Below are positions 33,621 through 45,850 of a DNA stretch of 64,000 nt, piece after piece (position 1 is the stretch's first letter; the number at the start of each line of letters is the position of its first letter). The notes beneath the pieces are model-generated. The model searched no databases, was not told the origin of the DNA, and saw only the letters and a list, made by a program, of their open reading frames with translations. The DNA comes from Struthidea cinerea (lineage: Eukaryota; Chordata; Aves; Passeriformes; Corcoracidae). The position numbers and the translations under genes are program-made. Location: NCBI GenBank assembly GCA_013397865.1, contig VZTI01002590.1:589751-653750 (forward strand), in the 5' to 3' direction.

Positions 33621-35320
33621 AAAATGCTCAAGCTAAATAACACTAGCTATTAGTTTTAGTGATCTTTACTTTCAAACTTTCTAAAGGCTCGTTCACTGCT
33701 GTGTATCTAGAAACATCTATCTTTCTAAAACTGTTACAGCTTTACTCAGCAACATTTAGTAGTTAATAGCCTGATCCCTTTTGACAAGACAACACAGAGC
33801 ACAGCCAACAAAGTAATTTAAGATAGAGTCAGAAAAGTGAATATCCAGTTTGACAAGAGGTTACTTGATTATCACCTTGGAAAAAACGATATATCTAATG
33901 AAGAATGGAGTTTACACAGAAGAAAGCATTTCGTAAAGCAAAATAATCCAAGTAATTTAACATAATCATAGCCTGTGAGCTATCAAGCAGCATTTGAGCT
34001 GTAGTTGAGCCTTCGAATAGGAAGAAAGAGAATTCCTTACATTTACAAAGCACTACTTTTACTTCTTACACCAAGGGCAAGTCACTCTGATAAAGCTGAT
34101 ATCTGTTTTAAACCTGTTCATATCACCTGTTCAGAGCTGCTTAGCCGTTTCACCCTAGTGGTGATAAAATATATTTCAATATGTACAGTGTACACTTAAT
34201 GACTGTTCACTGTGACAGAGAGGGAGGATATATGTTGTGGGGGGAGAGGTGGACAGGAGGAAGGAACATATAGTAAGACAATACCTACACCAAGGCAAAC
34301 ACCTGTAAATTTTCTCAGACTCTCTCAAAATAGCCAGTTAAAAGTTATGCTTGTGACCCATCTAAAGTATTCACAGCTAAATTCAATTATTATATGAAAA
34401 CCTCACGGTGCAACACAGAACATGAATTTAATAAAAGGCACACAGAAATGCTCTCTAATGTTTCAAAAAGAAAAGAATACTCAAGGTCTCAACAGTTAAG
34501 CAGTTACTGTCATTTCTCATTAACAGCTTTCAAAATCCTGTCTGAAACAAGTTGATACACAGAAATTAAGAACAGTAATCAAGCGAGAAATGATAGACCA
34601 GCTGGGTAGGCATCAAGTTGGCAAAACGTGAATACAGTTCAATAGCTGAAACAGATGCTGGAGTTGTTGAGAAACCCTGCAGGAGATATTGATGTATTTT
34701 CTTTATATAATTCTGAAGAACCGGATAAATGTCAAGAGCTAAAAACTGATGGGGAATAAAACCTATCGTAAAAACTAACTGTAAAGCACAGACATGCAAT
34801 AATATTCTTTCATTATACCAGAGCATTCAGTACATGCATCTTCATTTCCTTGGAATTCCTCAGTATGCCAGTATATCAATCAGAGCTTGCTAGTGAATCA
34901 GAGGGAGCTTTTCCCAGTCTTGTTTCACATTTGTTCGTTTCTATCTACCTGAGGCTTCACAGACTTAGAAAATACTTTATTCTTCAGTCTCATCCTAACA
35001 GAGCACTCTCTTTCAAGCAAGCAATTCCCCGAGCTTGGAGGCGAGCAGGAAAGAAAGAGTAACACAAACATAAATGAAACTGCAAAATCCATTTTGCACG
35101 AGGAATTTTGTTTTCAGAGTTTCAAGACCTCAGCAACAAATCCTCTGCCATCGGCCACAGCTCATTCTAGCATATGCTTTGTCATGGTCAGTTTCTAATT
35201 ACATTCATAATGATGCAATAGCTTTGATAATCCTACCTTCCATGCCAGCTGCTTTTCTTGTCACTCCATCATGCCAATAAGTTGGCTGCCGTAACAAATC
35301 AAGATAGTGCAAAACAGCAT
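33621..35320. other. Unassigned, repeat-poor
   Basis: No mobile element recognised. The minus-strand frame 34566-34826 (86 codons) looks protein-like in composition but matches no family I know and lies in AT-rich DNA. Confidence 0.4.
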
Positions 35321-36450
35321 CTTTCCCCTGCATCTGTCATCTTCCTGAAAGCATTCTATTACTGCCGACTGCTGGGAACCAGAAAGTCTATTTGAATTCC
35401 AGCAGCTCCCCTTTCGCATGATTCAAGTTAGGTTAGGTGGGCATGCCTAACATGATTCTCTCCATCATTTATTATGCAGCTGCTACACCGTCGGTGTGGT
35501 AACCACTCTGACTTTATCTGATACGTCAGTCTTGCAAACCTCTACCTCCGTGCAAGCCCACGAGCCACAGAAGCATCTTGCATTTAATGAGCATTCTCCC
35601 TGCCTAAAGAGAGTGCATCTGTAAATCTGTTTCAAATCCTGCTGCTTGTATTGTCCTCTAAGGCTGATGCAAATGTTTGAAGATTTTTTATTCTTGCGTT
35701 TTTTTCTCTTCAGAAAGCTCTTCGTGCACGCTTGAATTATTCACGCTTCAGCTAAACGTTTGCTGATTTGTGTCCAACCAAACAGCACCTTCCCGTTGAA
35801 ACTCTCTGCTCTAAAGCTACTTCTGAATAACAGTGCTGTGCGTTCAGGCTCTCAACTCTGTTTCATTTTGAACATGGCTTTTACAGCTACACCTCGACAA
35901 ATACATTTATTCTTTTCATGCAATGAATGGCTGTCTAATGAGGGAGCTGTACATTTTTAAGCAATTTATCTAAGCCTATCTGTAGATGACACTTGCTTTT
36001 TGTGCATTTTACATTTTTTTTAACATTTTACATTACATTTTAACAGTAAGTGGATAGCTCTGTTACAGCATCTTGATATTCTTAAAGTGGTAAGAACACC
36101 ACCGTAAGCTGTTTTTTGCCAGTCTGTGGAGGACACTTTCAAATGACAGAGTTTGCTTAACTGCTTCTGAGTATCGTGAATTAAAGGGATAGGGTTGTTT
36201 TGTGGTCTATTTATATTTTCTGTTGAGTGGGGGAAAAACACGCTTGCGTCAGTGATTTCAGAAGAATATTAATAGAAATTGACATCTACACATCAATCAT
36301 CCTCCAAGTCAAATTAACTGTCTCCTCCCACCACTTCTGCCTGCAGTTCAGAGTCAAGGCATTTCATCTTTAATGCGTCTGGTTGCTCGTAAGCTGAATA
36401 AACAACCCCAACCCCACGGTGGAAAGTTTGAATACCTGTGAGAGAAAAAA
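35320..36450. promoter_or_regulatory. CpG-retaining, palindrome-rich unique block
   Basis: CpG dinucleotides are more frequent here than in the flanks (for example ACACCGTCGGTGT, TACGTC, CACGCTTG, TTCACGCTTC). Three palindromic structures lie within 80 bp: GTTAGG-N8-CCTAAC (35432-35451), ACACCG-T-CGGTGT (35485-35497) and GTGGT-A-ACCAC (35496-35506). No repeat family is recognised. It may be constrained regulatory or transcribed sequence, which is inference. Confidence 0.3.
36347..36437 (+). other. Candidate 91-bp internal exon
   Basis: A strong 3' splice site (a pyrimidine tract ending CTTCTGCCTGCAG) is followed by 91 bp open in one frame for 29 codons, up to CT|GTGAGAG, a good 5' splice site. 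The frame hits TGA at once if not spliced. The peptide is basic, with a QPQPHGG stretch, and is not recognised. A 29-codon open frame is not rare by chance, so this rests only on the splice-site pair. Confidence 0.15.
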
Positions 36451-36562
36451 GGGACAATTCAATAGAGGCAACACCCTGGCTTAAACCTGATAGTTAAGTG
36501 AAGTAGTGAGGGAGAGCAAGGACCATCATTGCACTAATACCTCCTTTGTCAGCCTTTGCACT

Positions 36563-36611
36563 GAGGAGAGGAGAAGGGGAAAAGGCAAAGGAGGAGAGAA
36601 GAAGGGGAAAA
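36563..36611 (+). repeat. Polypurine tract
   Basis: 49 bases of A and G with a single C at 36586. Possible triplex (H-DNA) former. Length may vary between individuals. Confidence 0.85.
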
Positions 36612-36924
36612 CGGCAGAGTCCCCCAGGAAAGCTTTCTCTTGCGGCAGCTGCCAACTCATCATCACTCACCAGTTCTCATATTCCCGGCTTAAAAGACTC
36701 ATAGGGTTTTACTTAAGCCTCACTTCTTTTCTCAGATTATATGTGTTGAACTTTTCCGTGGCTTGCAATCCCTCCCCACCCTCGTAGTCCCTTCCTCCCC
36801 CGCAATTTTTTAACCTCAGTTAAGTTACTCAAGCTCTTGGCTATGAAAAACGAGCCTGAACACATGAACTCAGAAGAGATCCAAGTCACAGAAACTAAAA
36901 GGTGAGGGGGACTGGGGGGTAGGG

Positions 36925-37018
36925 AAACCAAATAAACAAAAACCAAACCAGAGCAAAAAAAAACCCTAACAAACAAACAAACAAACAAAACCCGAACCAA
37001 AAAACCTAAAATAAACCA
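36925..37018 (+). repeat. A/C-rich tract with (AAAC)n
   Basis: An A/C-only stretch including about six AAAC units at 36967-36990. It is preceded by G-runs (GGGGG, GGGGGG, GGG within 36900-36925) that might form a weak G-quadruplex. Confidence 0.8.
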
Positions 37019-37743
37019 GGAAAAAAGGTAAGAGGGTTTCCTATTTTGAAAGAAGAAGTAGAAATAAAAAATCAGAACATCTGATGTCTTCCTCTAGGAC
37101 TCCCACAGGGCTGTTATTAGTGGGTGCCTGCTGCACAGCACTAAGCAGAAACCCTGGGCAGAGGGGCAGGTTGGTGCTGGGGTTGCTGAGCGTGAGAGAG
37201 CTCCCAGGCCTTCTGGGAGGGATCTGACTCCCTGCTCCCACCCACATCCAAATGGCACAGCTGACACCTGAGTGAGCGAACATAGCGTGGTGCCACTTCT
37301 ATATGTGATACTGTATTTATTCCTAGCATGCTGCCAGAAAATGCCTTTTTAGAGATTTCATGTAAATAAAGTAGAATTACTACATCTGTTCCTCTGTCTG
37401 TAGCAGCACATATCAACAAGCTAATTTTGCATTCAAGGCAACAGAGACAGTCCTATCATATAGTTGCAAAGTGCACAACTATAAAGTGTCTATCTGAAAA
37501 TACTGTCAGCTCCTCTTTGTTCACAGTTCAAGTCATTTCTGAAGTGAAACAAACCAGGCAATGAATGAGGACTGACTTTGAAGTCGCCATCAATTCCAAG
37601 TACATAAAAGGATATGCTTAATATTTCACACTTCTAGCTGCATTACAATTTCTAAATCATAGACACAGCAAGAAGGAATTTACATGGTATTTCACAAAAG
37701 ATGAGTTTGAGCACAACGATCATATAGCTTTTAGTTGCAGGGA
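37019..37743. other. Unassigned, GC-richer at 37.09-37.29 kb
   Basis: Bases 37090-37290 are GC-richer and may be an old repeat of unknown family. The rest is unremarkable. Confidence 0.4.
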
Positions 37744-37796
37744 AGATCTAAAATTTTTACTTTAGATCTAAAGTAAAAACTTTAGATCTAAAAACT
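37744..37796. repeat. 26-bp perfect palindrome with repeated AGATCTAAA units
   Basis: TTTTTACTTTAGATC...GTAAAAA at 37754-37779 is a perfect 26-bp palindrome centred on AGATCT between 37766 and 37767. The unit CTTTAGATCTAAA is repeated directly at 37780, and AGATCTAAAA precedes at 37745, giving three AGATCT sites in about 45 bp. Confidence 0.9.
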
Positions 37797-40700
37797 CAAC
37801 ACAATTAATTCTCTGAGTTTTATGTTGTGTAGGATTATAGATGAAAATATCCAGAAAAACATTTCATATATCAGTAAGACAAATAATAATGAAAAGAGAA
37901 TGGGAGCATCCGGTATGGCGTAAATATACTTTAGAGAATCCTATCAATCCCAGATACCTCAGAAGTACGAAAGGAAGAAACAGACAAAAGAGGGGAAAAG
38001 AGGGAATGATGAAAAGTATTTCCAGAGAAGTAAGCATGGCATTATGGGGAGGACCCACTGTGGTTTATCATTCAGTATTACTGCCCTGCAACACAGCATA
38101 CAGTGGATGAGATATAGTTTAGCCACACAGACACTCCCAGACAGACCAGGTCTATGGGGAGTAACCATTTTTGTTCTGGGGGAAAAGAAAACCAAGAAAC
38201 CCAAAATATTATTAATTACTTTTTTTGGAGGAGAAGGAAACTGAAATATACCAGTGTTTGCATCTTTTGTGTGCACTAGCTGTATAGAAAAACAGCCCAT
38301 AGACAAATGGAGAATCTGGGAGGAGAAACCAGTATCAGTCATTCTGTCCACATACTAATAGGCCAGATTAATAGCTGGCTTTTGTCTCTAGCTTTTCTGC
38401 ATTTTTCTGCAAAAACAACAGCCGTGGTTTCTGCATATTGTATGTGGATTCAGCATCTGCATAGATATAATTATAGCAACCCACCCATATGGAATGAATT
38501 GCTTTAGAGAGAAAGCTCCATGGGTAGCGCTCCCAGAATCTACAGTAACACAAATACATAATTTTTTGTCTTATACAGAACCGTCCTCAGTTTGCAAAAA
38601 GCAGAAATAAATGACAAGTGGAAAAACACTCATCAAGTGGTATTCTGCTTTCTACAGTACTGAAAACTCAGTAGGCAAAGAAACTCCAGCCTATTTGGGT
38701 GAGAACTCTCTTCCTATTCCATCTACAGCTTATGGCAAAGACACGTCTATTTGTTTTAATTGTTTTACTGCTACTAGAGTGACTGATTGGTGCATTCAGG
38801 GCGCTTGAGTTTGATTGTGGTGGTGTGTGCACATGACAGTGACAACTAACGTACCTTGTAGAACCTCTTCTTGCTGCCATTTCTTTTTTATTTTTGTTTT
38901 CCTCTTTGGAAGCACCAGTGACTCTGACTAAGCAAGAGTAAATAATGGATCACTGATAAATAGGAAGCAAGCAGATTGGCCTTGACCTTCAGCTCTACAT
39001 GATTCTCTACATAATGCACTCTCTCCGGTATGCAGAAATGAATGCTGATTTTGCTTAGCAAAAATTGTTCATTTGTATTGATAATATACCTCCTGAAGAA
39101 AGTCAATTTCTCTTCCCTTTTTCCCTGCCTCCCATTATACTTAGGTACTTCATCCCTCTCCCAGTGAACAACTAATTCAATCGATCAATCATGCAAGAAA
39201 ATACCTTAATGATATACTGTGCATGTTTAGATTAATAAATGCCTCCAATAAAAGTGCTGGAAAGTTTGTTTGGATAACACAGACAGGAATTATGAATTAT
39301 TTCTTACTGTTAATCATTCTGTATTAACTACTTCTCAATTACAGGATTTTCTGATGTATGACTATAAAAGTAATCTGCCCATAAAGAGTCACTTTCCAAT
39401 ATAGTTAGACACATCAGTACTTTCATTTTAATGGCAATATTTCAATCGTTTAGAGAGGATAACTTCTGACAATTACAGCAAATGCAGCTTAGACTGCTCA
39501 AGATTTAAAAAAATTACTACAGACAAGCGTATGAAAAACTGGAAATGAAAAATGCATAAAAGTAATGTCTCTATAAAATAAAAGGCCAGTGCCACCATCC
39601 TCTCCACAAGGATGCTTACAAACCCTGAGATTCCAATGGAAAGGTTCAGAGGCCTTGTCATCCAGACAGGACCACTGTGTTGGCCAGAGAGACAAGTTTC
39701 AGATGTGTACGTCTGAAGTCATCCAGCCAGGCACCTGACAGACATCCCAGGAGCTGAAACTTTCAGGGATTTAAAAATTTTTGCTCCTCTGCACCATAGC
39801 TTATCCAGTTATTTTTATGCAGAAGACATCTTTGTTTTTTTAACTGCATCTCAGGTGTATGAAATTCAGCTAAGTTCAGGCATTTGTCATAAGATGAAAG
39901 CTCAAAACACACAACTGAGGATGTGTTAGGAGGACTCATGACCAACCTTTTGAAATAAGATTTATCCTGTTTATGGAAAAACATTTTTCAAAATTTTATC
40001 ACAGATGTACTTACAACAATAATAAGCAGTGATTTCCTCAGCAACCCCAGGATTTCATATTACAGGACATAAAAAAGTTATTCATAAAAAATGCTACAGA
40101 AACAGTTCTCTGAGATGGCAGAGCACAGCACACTAAAAAGTGGATACTCTACATCAATTCTGCATATTGCTGTGTGATATAGTCATCTGAACACTGCTGC
40201 AGACGTGGATAATATAATCTCTCACATGCAGTAACTATTGAGGATTTTTAATGTCAAGCTCTGCTTATGTCTACAGATAAACCAACACACAGTCTACATT
40301 CGGTTCTCACATAGCATATGTATTTCAGTGACACTGAATTTAAAATAGTAGGTTCTAGCAAGAAAAAATAAATCTAGTTAACTCATTCTCCAAATATTTA
40401 ACACACATCAGGAAGCAGAAACATACAGTTTCCCTATTTAACACTCAGAGAATTAGCGACCTTGAACTCTTCAGCAAATGCTGCTAATCCTCCTTAAGCA
40501 AGGCCTGTATGTGCCATTAGCACAAAACTGAACAATGACATGAAGTTCATGCTAATTACAGAAAATATGTATTTTCTTCTCTTACAGCTCTTTTTAGATC
40601 AGACTGAATTGAGCTATGCAGCTTCAACCTTCTTCCATTTGTACCTTTACTTCTTCAGAAAAATGCATTGTTCAGCAGTACTGGGCTTGAAATAATTACT

Positions 40701-43700
40701 GACTTAAGCACCTTAATTTGTTCATTCTTTCTACAGCTGCAGTCCATGTATAAAATGATGTATAACAGATGAAACAGGAGTTTTAAAAATAATTAAAAAA
40801 TAATTAAATTCAAAACAAAACCAAACCACCCAGATCTAGCACACACCTCACAGCCTGCCCTTTTATGCAGCCCCTGTGGGCTAATACTCAGCTCACTGTG
40901 GTTTTGACTTCATCAGCGCTCTCATCTGGTACAGCTCTCCAGCAAAGTATTCCATGTTTCTCTCAATTTTCAACAAACACAGATGATTGTCACATAAGCT
41001 AAATGAGGGAACTGGTTCAATAGCAGTTGGTCAATAAATGTTTTGGAGATCGCCTGCTTTGAAATGTGTTCTATTGGTAACTTCTACTGCTACTGCAGAT
41101 ATATTTTGCTTTAGTGGTATTTCCAATTCACTGTATCGGCTTTCTGATGGCTCATTAACCAGCTGGCAATGTGCATATGACAGCTATATGTAACAAAATT
41201 AATCAAAGCAAATTCTGCCATATTCCAAATCCATGTAATAGCTCAAACTTATTGTTTCATTGCTATTTTTTTTCCTAAATTAATTACTTATGTTGTTTGG
41301 GTTGTATTAATATTAAAAAGACACTTCTGAATAATCTTGCCCGTGAGACTGCAGCTGCTAACACAAATCCAAAATCTCCAAAGATTTTAAGGACTGAGAG
41401 TCCTTAACAGGCAACACGTCCTAAGGTTTTGCTTTTCAGTTGAGGGTTTAAGTTAAAAGCCCAGGCAACTCTGTGACATAGGATCATTGAAAATCAGTAA
41501 CTGTTTCAGAAAAACCCTAGCCATTCCTTCAAATAACAAACAAACACTCCACACAGAGAGAACTTATCCAAACCCTTTCAATCCGTTAAATTTTCCCAAA
41601 ACCCTCAAAAACAAAGGGTGCAGAAAGCAAATTCCTTAATACTCAGTGAACAGGCCTGGCCACACAGTCTGGGGTTCCTGTTGGCTGATTTCTGGGCATG
41701 TCAGCAGTTGACTTTGGAGGTGAACACTTTCTCCCCTTCCTGGGATAAATACAGTAATGAGAGCTCAGAATATTAAAATCTTTACATTTACTCTTTCTGT
41801 AATAGGAAATAAAGCTACACAGCAACATTAGAAGAAGTTTTAATATATATTCTAAATTAAAAGAAAATAAAATCCATGGTGGTTGCCTTGCACTTCACAG
41901 CAGACTTACTGCCTTAGAAAGGCGAGTTCTCCCTGCGGTGTCTAGGGCTCTTGCCACAATGCAAGTTAACAGTGGGGGGCACAAAGAAAAGCATCTTCTA
42001 CCCTTCCTACCCTTCCTTATCAGCAGAAATAACATACTCCATAGTTTCTACCCCTGTCATTGAAAAATCTGTTTTAACTTTGGAGGTTTAAGACTGGATG
42101 TCTACTATTTTGTCACTATTCAGATATAACGTAGAAGGACAAACTGGACTAAGCAAACGGTTTCTCTGGAAATTAATGTATACCCAAAAAGGCACTTGTA
42201 GTCATGGGTTCAGGGGATTGTTTGTGTTTGTGTATGCTTGTTTGCTTTTATATGGGATTTGAGATAAAAATCTAAATGTGAAACAAAAGCTGAATTCTCC
42301 ATCCACAGCTGTTAGTGCTCAATAACCTTCTCAACTTCAGCACAGAGACCTTGAATGTCCTTTTGCACGGAAAGTTTGAAGAAGGTACTGTGAATATTTT
42401 ATTAATTTTTTTAATCCCCAGTAGGAACAGTGAATTATTTGGGTTGCTCTATAGGCCCTGGTTAGAAGGGCACACAATAGTAATTTAGCAGTCAGGTCAG
42501 CAAGAACCTTTTCTCACTCAGCCAGGGCTGAGTGCATATTTAGGGGAGGGCGTGACCCTTAAAGAGTCAGTTCTCAGGAACTGGACAGCCCCATGGCATC
42601 AGCCCTCCCAACCCTACACCTGTGGTGGCCTGGAGCCACATGAGACCATGAGCCCTTCCCAAACAGAGAGGAATGACAGAGGAAGAAGTAACACTCTGCA
42701 TTGTGATGGGGTGATTGATGCCTAACTCACAGATTAGTTGAATTAGTAAAACTGTGGCCTAATTAAACCCTCTCTCTTGCATCTTGTCAAACTTCCAGCA
42801 TATCTGGGACACGGAATGGCACCAGCGAGCAGGGTGGCAGCTGCCAAGGATCACTTTGCTTGCCAGGCTTCATTTTTAACACTGTTTTGCATAATATCAG
42901 AGTGCAATCAATTTTGTATTGTATCAGTACAATAGCTGAGATTTTGATTATATCAACAGAGTACATAACATAGCTCAAAGTTCAGTTAAAACAATTATAA
43001 ATGGTGATTTCTTAAACCAGGTATTGCATATGGAAAAAAGGCGTTGTGGCAATACATGTTCCCTGAGCAGTTAACAATTTTTTTTAACTATTTATAATTC
43101 AGGGCATATTTACTAAAATTACAAAACATGGTATTACATTACTCAATTCTCAGTAATTTACATTACTGACCTTTTTATGCAAAAAATGCAGAATTTAACA
43201 ACCTCATTATCACCAAAAAGTAATTATCTTGCAAATTTCCCAGAAAAATATGACTTCAGTTGATACAAACAGAACACCAGTTCCAGTAAAAGTGACAGAC
43301 ACCTGCATCAACTCTCAGTTCAACGGGGTGATGTGCTACATGTGGATGCTGCTGCATGCAGCATCCCCCTAGGTCATTTTGGAGTTGCTAGATATGGCCC
43401 AAAGCACTGAAAATTGTACAAAAAGACAAGTAAAATAGTACCACCGACAGCAAACACAGAGACTGCACAAAGAAAGGTTCACCATGCACATGGTACCCTA
43501 ACTCCAGCATGTAGTTCAAAGATATTAGCAACAGCAGTGGCACCTGGGAAGTTTTAGTGCCTTCCTCTCATCCAGATACTTAGCAATTCCTGATATCTGT
43601 CCTTTAGAAAACAGCAAGTACTCAAATTTGTAATGAAATCAAACCTGTCCAGAATGCCAAGGCCATCGTTGTCATTGTGCTTGACTCTTTGGGGCGGACA

Positions 43701-45564
43701 TGACAGAGGACTCACTGTTAAATTTATCTTTTTATTCTAATTCATGCCTTTTACATGCCTTCATAATTTTAGCTTTAAACTTAATGTAATTTTTTTCCTT
43801 GCATACTTACTCGAAGACACTTTAGGTTCAGTTAGGAAAAACTACGGAAGAGAAAGATAATGTTTCAACACCATGATGCACACAGGTTTCCTGTCAAGGA
43901 GTGTTAACTGCCCTCTCCCATAAGGGCCCACTCATGTCTTCTCTCAACAGGAACAACAAAAGCTCAGGAAAGATGCTTCCTTCACGCAAACATAAAGCTT
44001 CTTCATAACCATTTCAGGCTTATCCCTGTCTGACTTTAAAATATGCACAGTCGGATTAACAATAGTTGCTGCCATCAATATATTTCTGAAACTGTCTCCA
44101 TGTCTGTCAACGCTTCCCAATTCAGCAGACTTGACTAACAGCACCATTCTTCTGCTTCTTCTCTGGCTGGCAAAATGGGGCTACATTATCAGCGAGAAAA
44201 GTATCCTTTTTAAAATCACCAAGAAACTGTCATATGAGCACTTCTGATAGGAACAGAACTCAGATCTTGACTTCCAAGAACAGTTTTGGCCACTAGCCTA
44301 AACTGGCATCCACTCCAGACAGAAAACTGGGGAGAGGGGAAAGGGAAGGAATGTATAAAGCAATTCCCTTCCCCATCTCAAGTAGAAAAAGGAACTAAGA
44401 AATGCTCTGAGGCCTGAATCATGTGTGTAGTTTTACAGCTCAACCTTTGAGAAATATTGAATAATACCAAAGCTGCAGTTTCTCTCTACATCTGCACATA
44501 TTTCTTGTATAATCTTTTCCAAAGATGGCTGTTCAAACTGAGGTCTACATGTGCCCACTAAACCAGAATGAAAAAAAAAAATCACTTCATTATTGTAATA
44601 TGGCTAAGGCACAACCTGAGTTAAACCAAATGCAGAGAAAGACTTATGAAAAAATAAGTCTTTAATGAACTAGCTTAGTTTTGTCACAGTTTATCACTTC
44701 ATGGAAAATACTGTTCAACTGAATGTATTATGTGAATACATCAAAAGTTCTCTTAATTTTTAAGCACACTGTGGATTGAGAGTGACTCATTTGCTGCAAG
44801 TGTTGGAATACTTGATCTTTAAATTGTGTGATGTGGATGGGAAGATATGACAAGATATAGTTTCTTTTTGCTCTACGGGATAAGTGTAACATAGTCTCTA
44901 GGAGAACTTTACAAAAAGCCCTAAGGCTCCAAGTCTCTGTGTGAAAGGACTTGCAATTTATGGTGAAGCAATAGATAAAGAGAATCACAAAAACATTAAG
45001 GGACTTTTTTTTCTTTTTTTCTTTTCTGGGACACTTGTATGCTTTGCCTGCGGCATCATTCCAAGAAAAGTTAGGCAGCTGTAAGATTTATTGGCTGGGA
45101 CCAGAGTTTAAATGCAATTTTCTCTCATCACATTCACACAAAGATATTGCATCTTCCTGTACCTTCCTAGCTAAGAATGTCATATTTAATTGCTTCTGTG
45201 ACAGGCTCTGGTTGGGGGTTTTGGGAACTCACTTCTAATGCTGTGGCAAGTGATACCACAGCACTGTGTACAGTTCCACTCCCAGTGTGCATACTGAAGT
45301 GTGGAAACTTAAAATTTGTTTACAAGAAGCACTGATGTGAGCAAAATTTGATTGTTTCAATGTTTTCAGAAAGTAAAACACAGAAGTGAGAGCCTAGAGC
45401 AACTGGGTTTAAAATCAAGGAAACAAATCTAAGAATTAGGAAAACTTCTAGCTTGGGTAAAAATACCAGTTCTAAATTATTTTTAAACTAAACTCAGTAA
45501 ATACTATCAATTATGTCCTACAATGCACTGAGGAATGGCAGCTTAATAAACTGTAGCTGGATAG
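37797..45564. other. Unassigned AT-rich sequence
   Basis: About 7.8 kb without a recognisable gene or mobile element. Slightly GC-richer patches at 40840-40940 and 42500-42680 are unassigned. A G/T-rich patch lies at 42205-42245. Open frames are short and without motifs. Confidence 0.45.
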
Positions 45565-45850
45565 GGCCTGTAGCCATGGGACAAGGAGTGTTGGTTTTAA
45601 ACTAAGAGAGGGCAAATTCAGACTAATAAAGGAAGAATTTTTTTTTTTATATGGGTGGTGAAACACTGGAATAGGTTGCACAGAGATGCGGTGGGTGCTC
45701 CAATCCTGGAAACATTCAAGGTCAGGTTGGACGGGCTCTGAGCAACCTGATCTATTGGAATAAGTCACTGCTCACTGCCTGGTTGTTGGACCAGATGACC
45801 TTTAAAGGTCCCTTCCAACCCAAATCATCCTATAGTTCTATAATTATAAG
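45565..45850 (+). mobile_element. CR1 LINE 3' end, with octamer tail
   Basis: The CR1 landmarks are all present: AGCCATGGGACAAGGAGTG, GGTTTTAAACTAAGAGAGGG, GGTTGCACAGAGATGCGGTG, GGAAACATTCAAGGTCAGG, GGGCTCTGAGCAACCTGATC, GATGACCTTTAAAGGTCCC, TTCCAACCCAAA, then octamer-like CATCCTAT-AGTTCTAT. It is of the same 3'-end type as the minus-strand copy at 30260-30802. A T13 run at about 45638-45650 has expanded inside it. Frames on either strand are chance. Confidence 0.95.

Noticed and set aside
34566..34826. 86-codon minus-strand frame with protein-like composition
   Set aside because: No family resemblance, no flanking splice signals or promoter, and such lengths are expected by chance in AT-rich DNA of this size.
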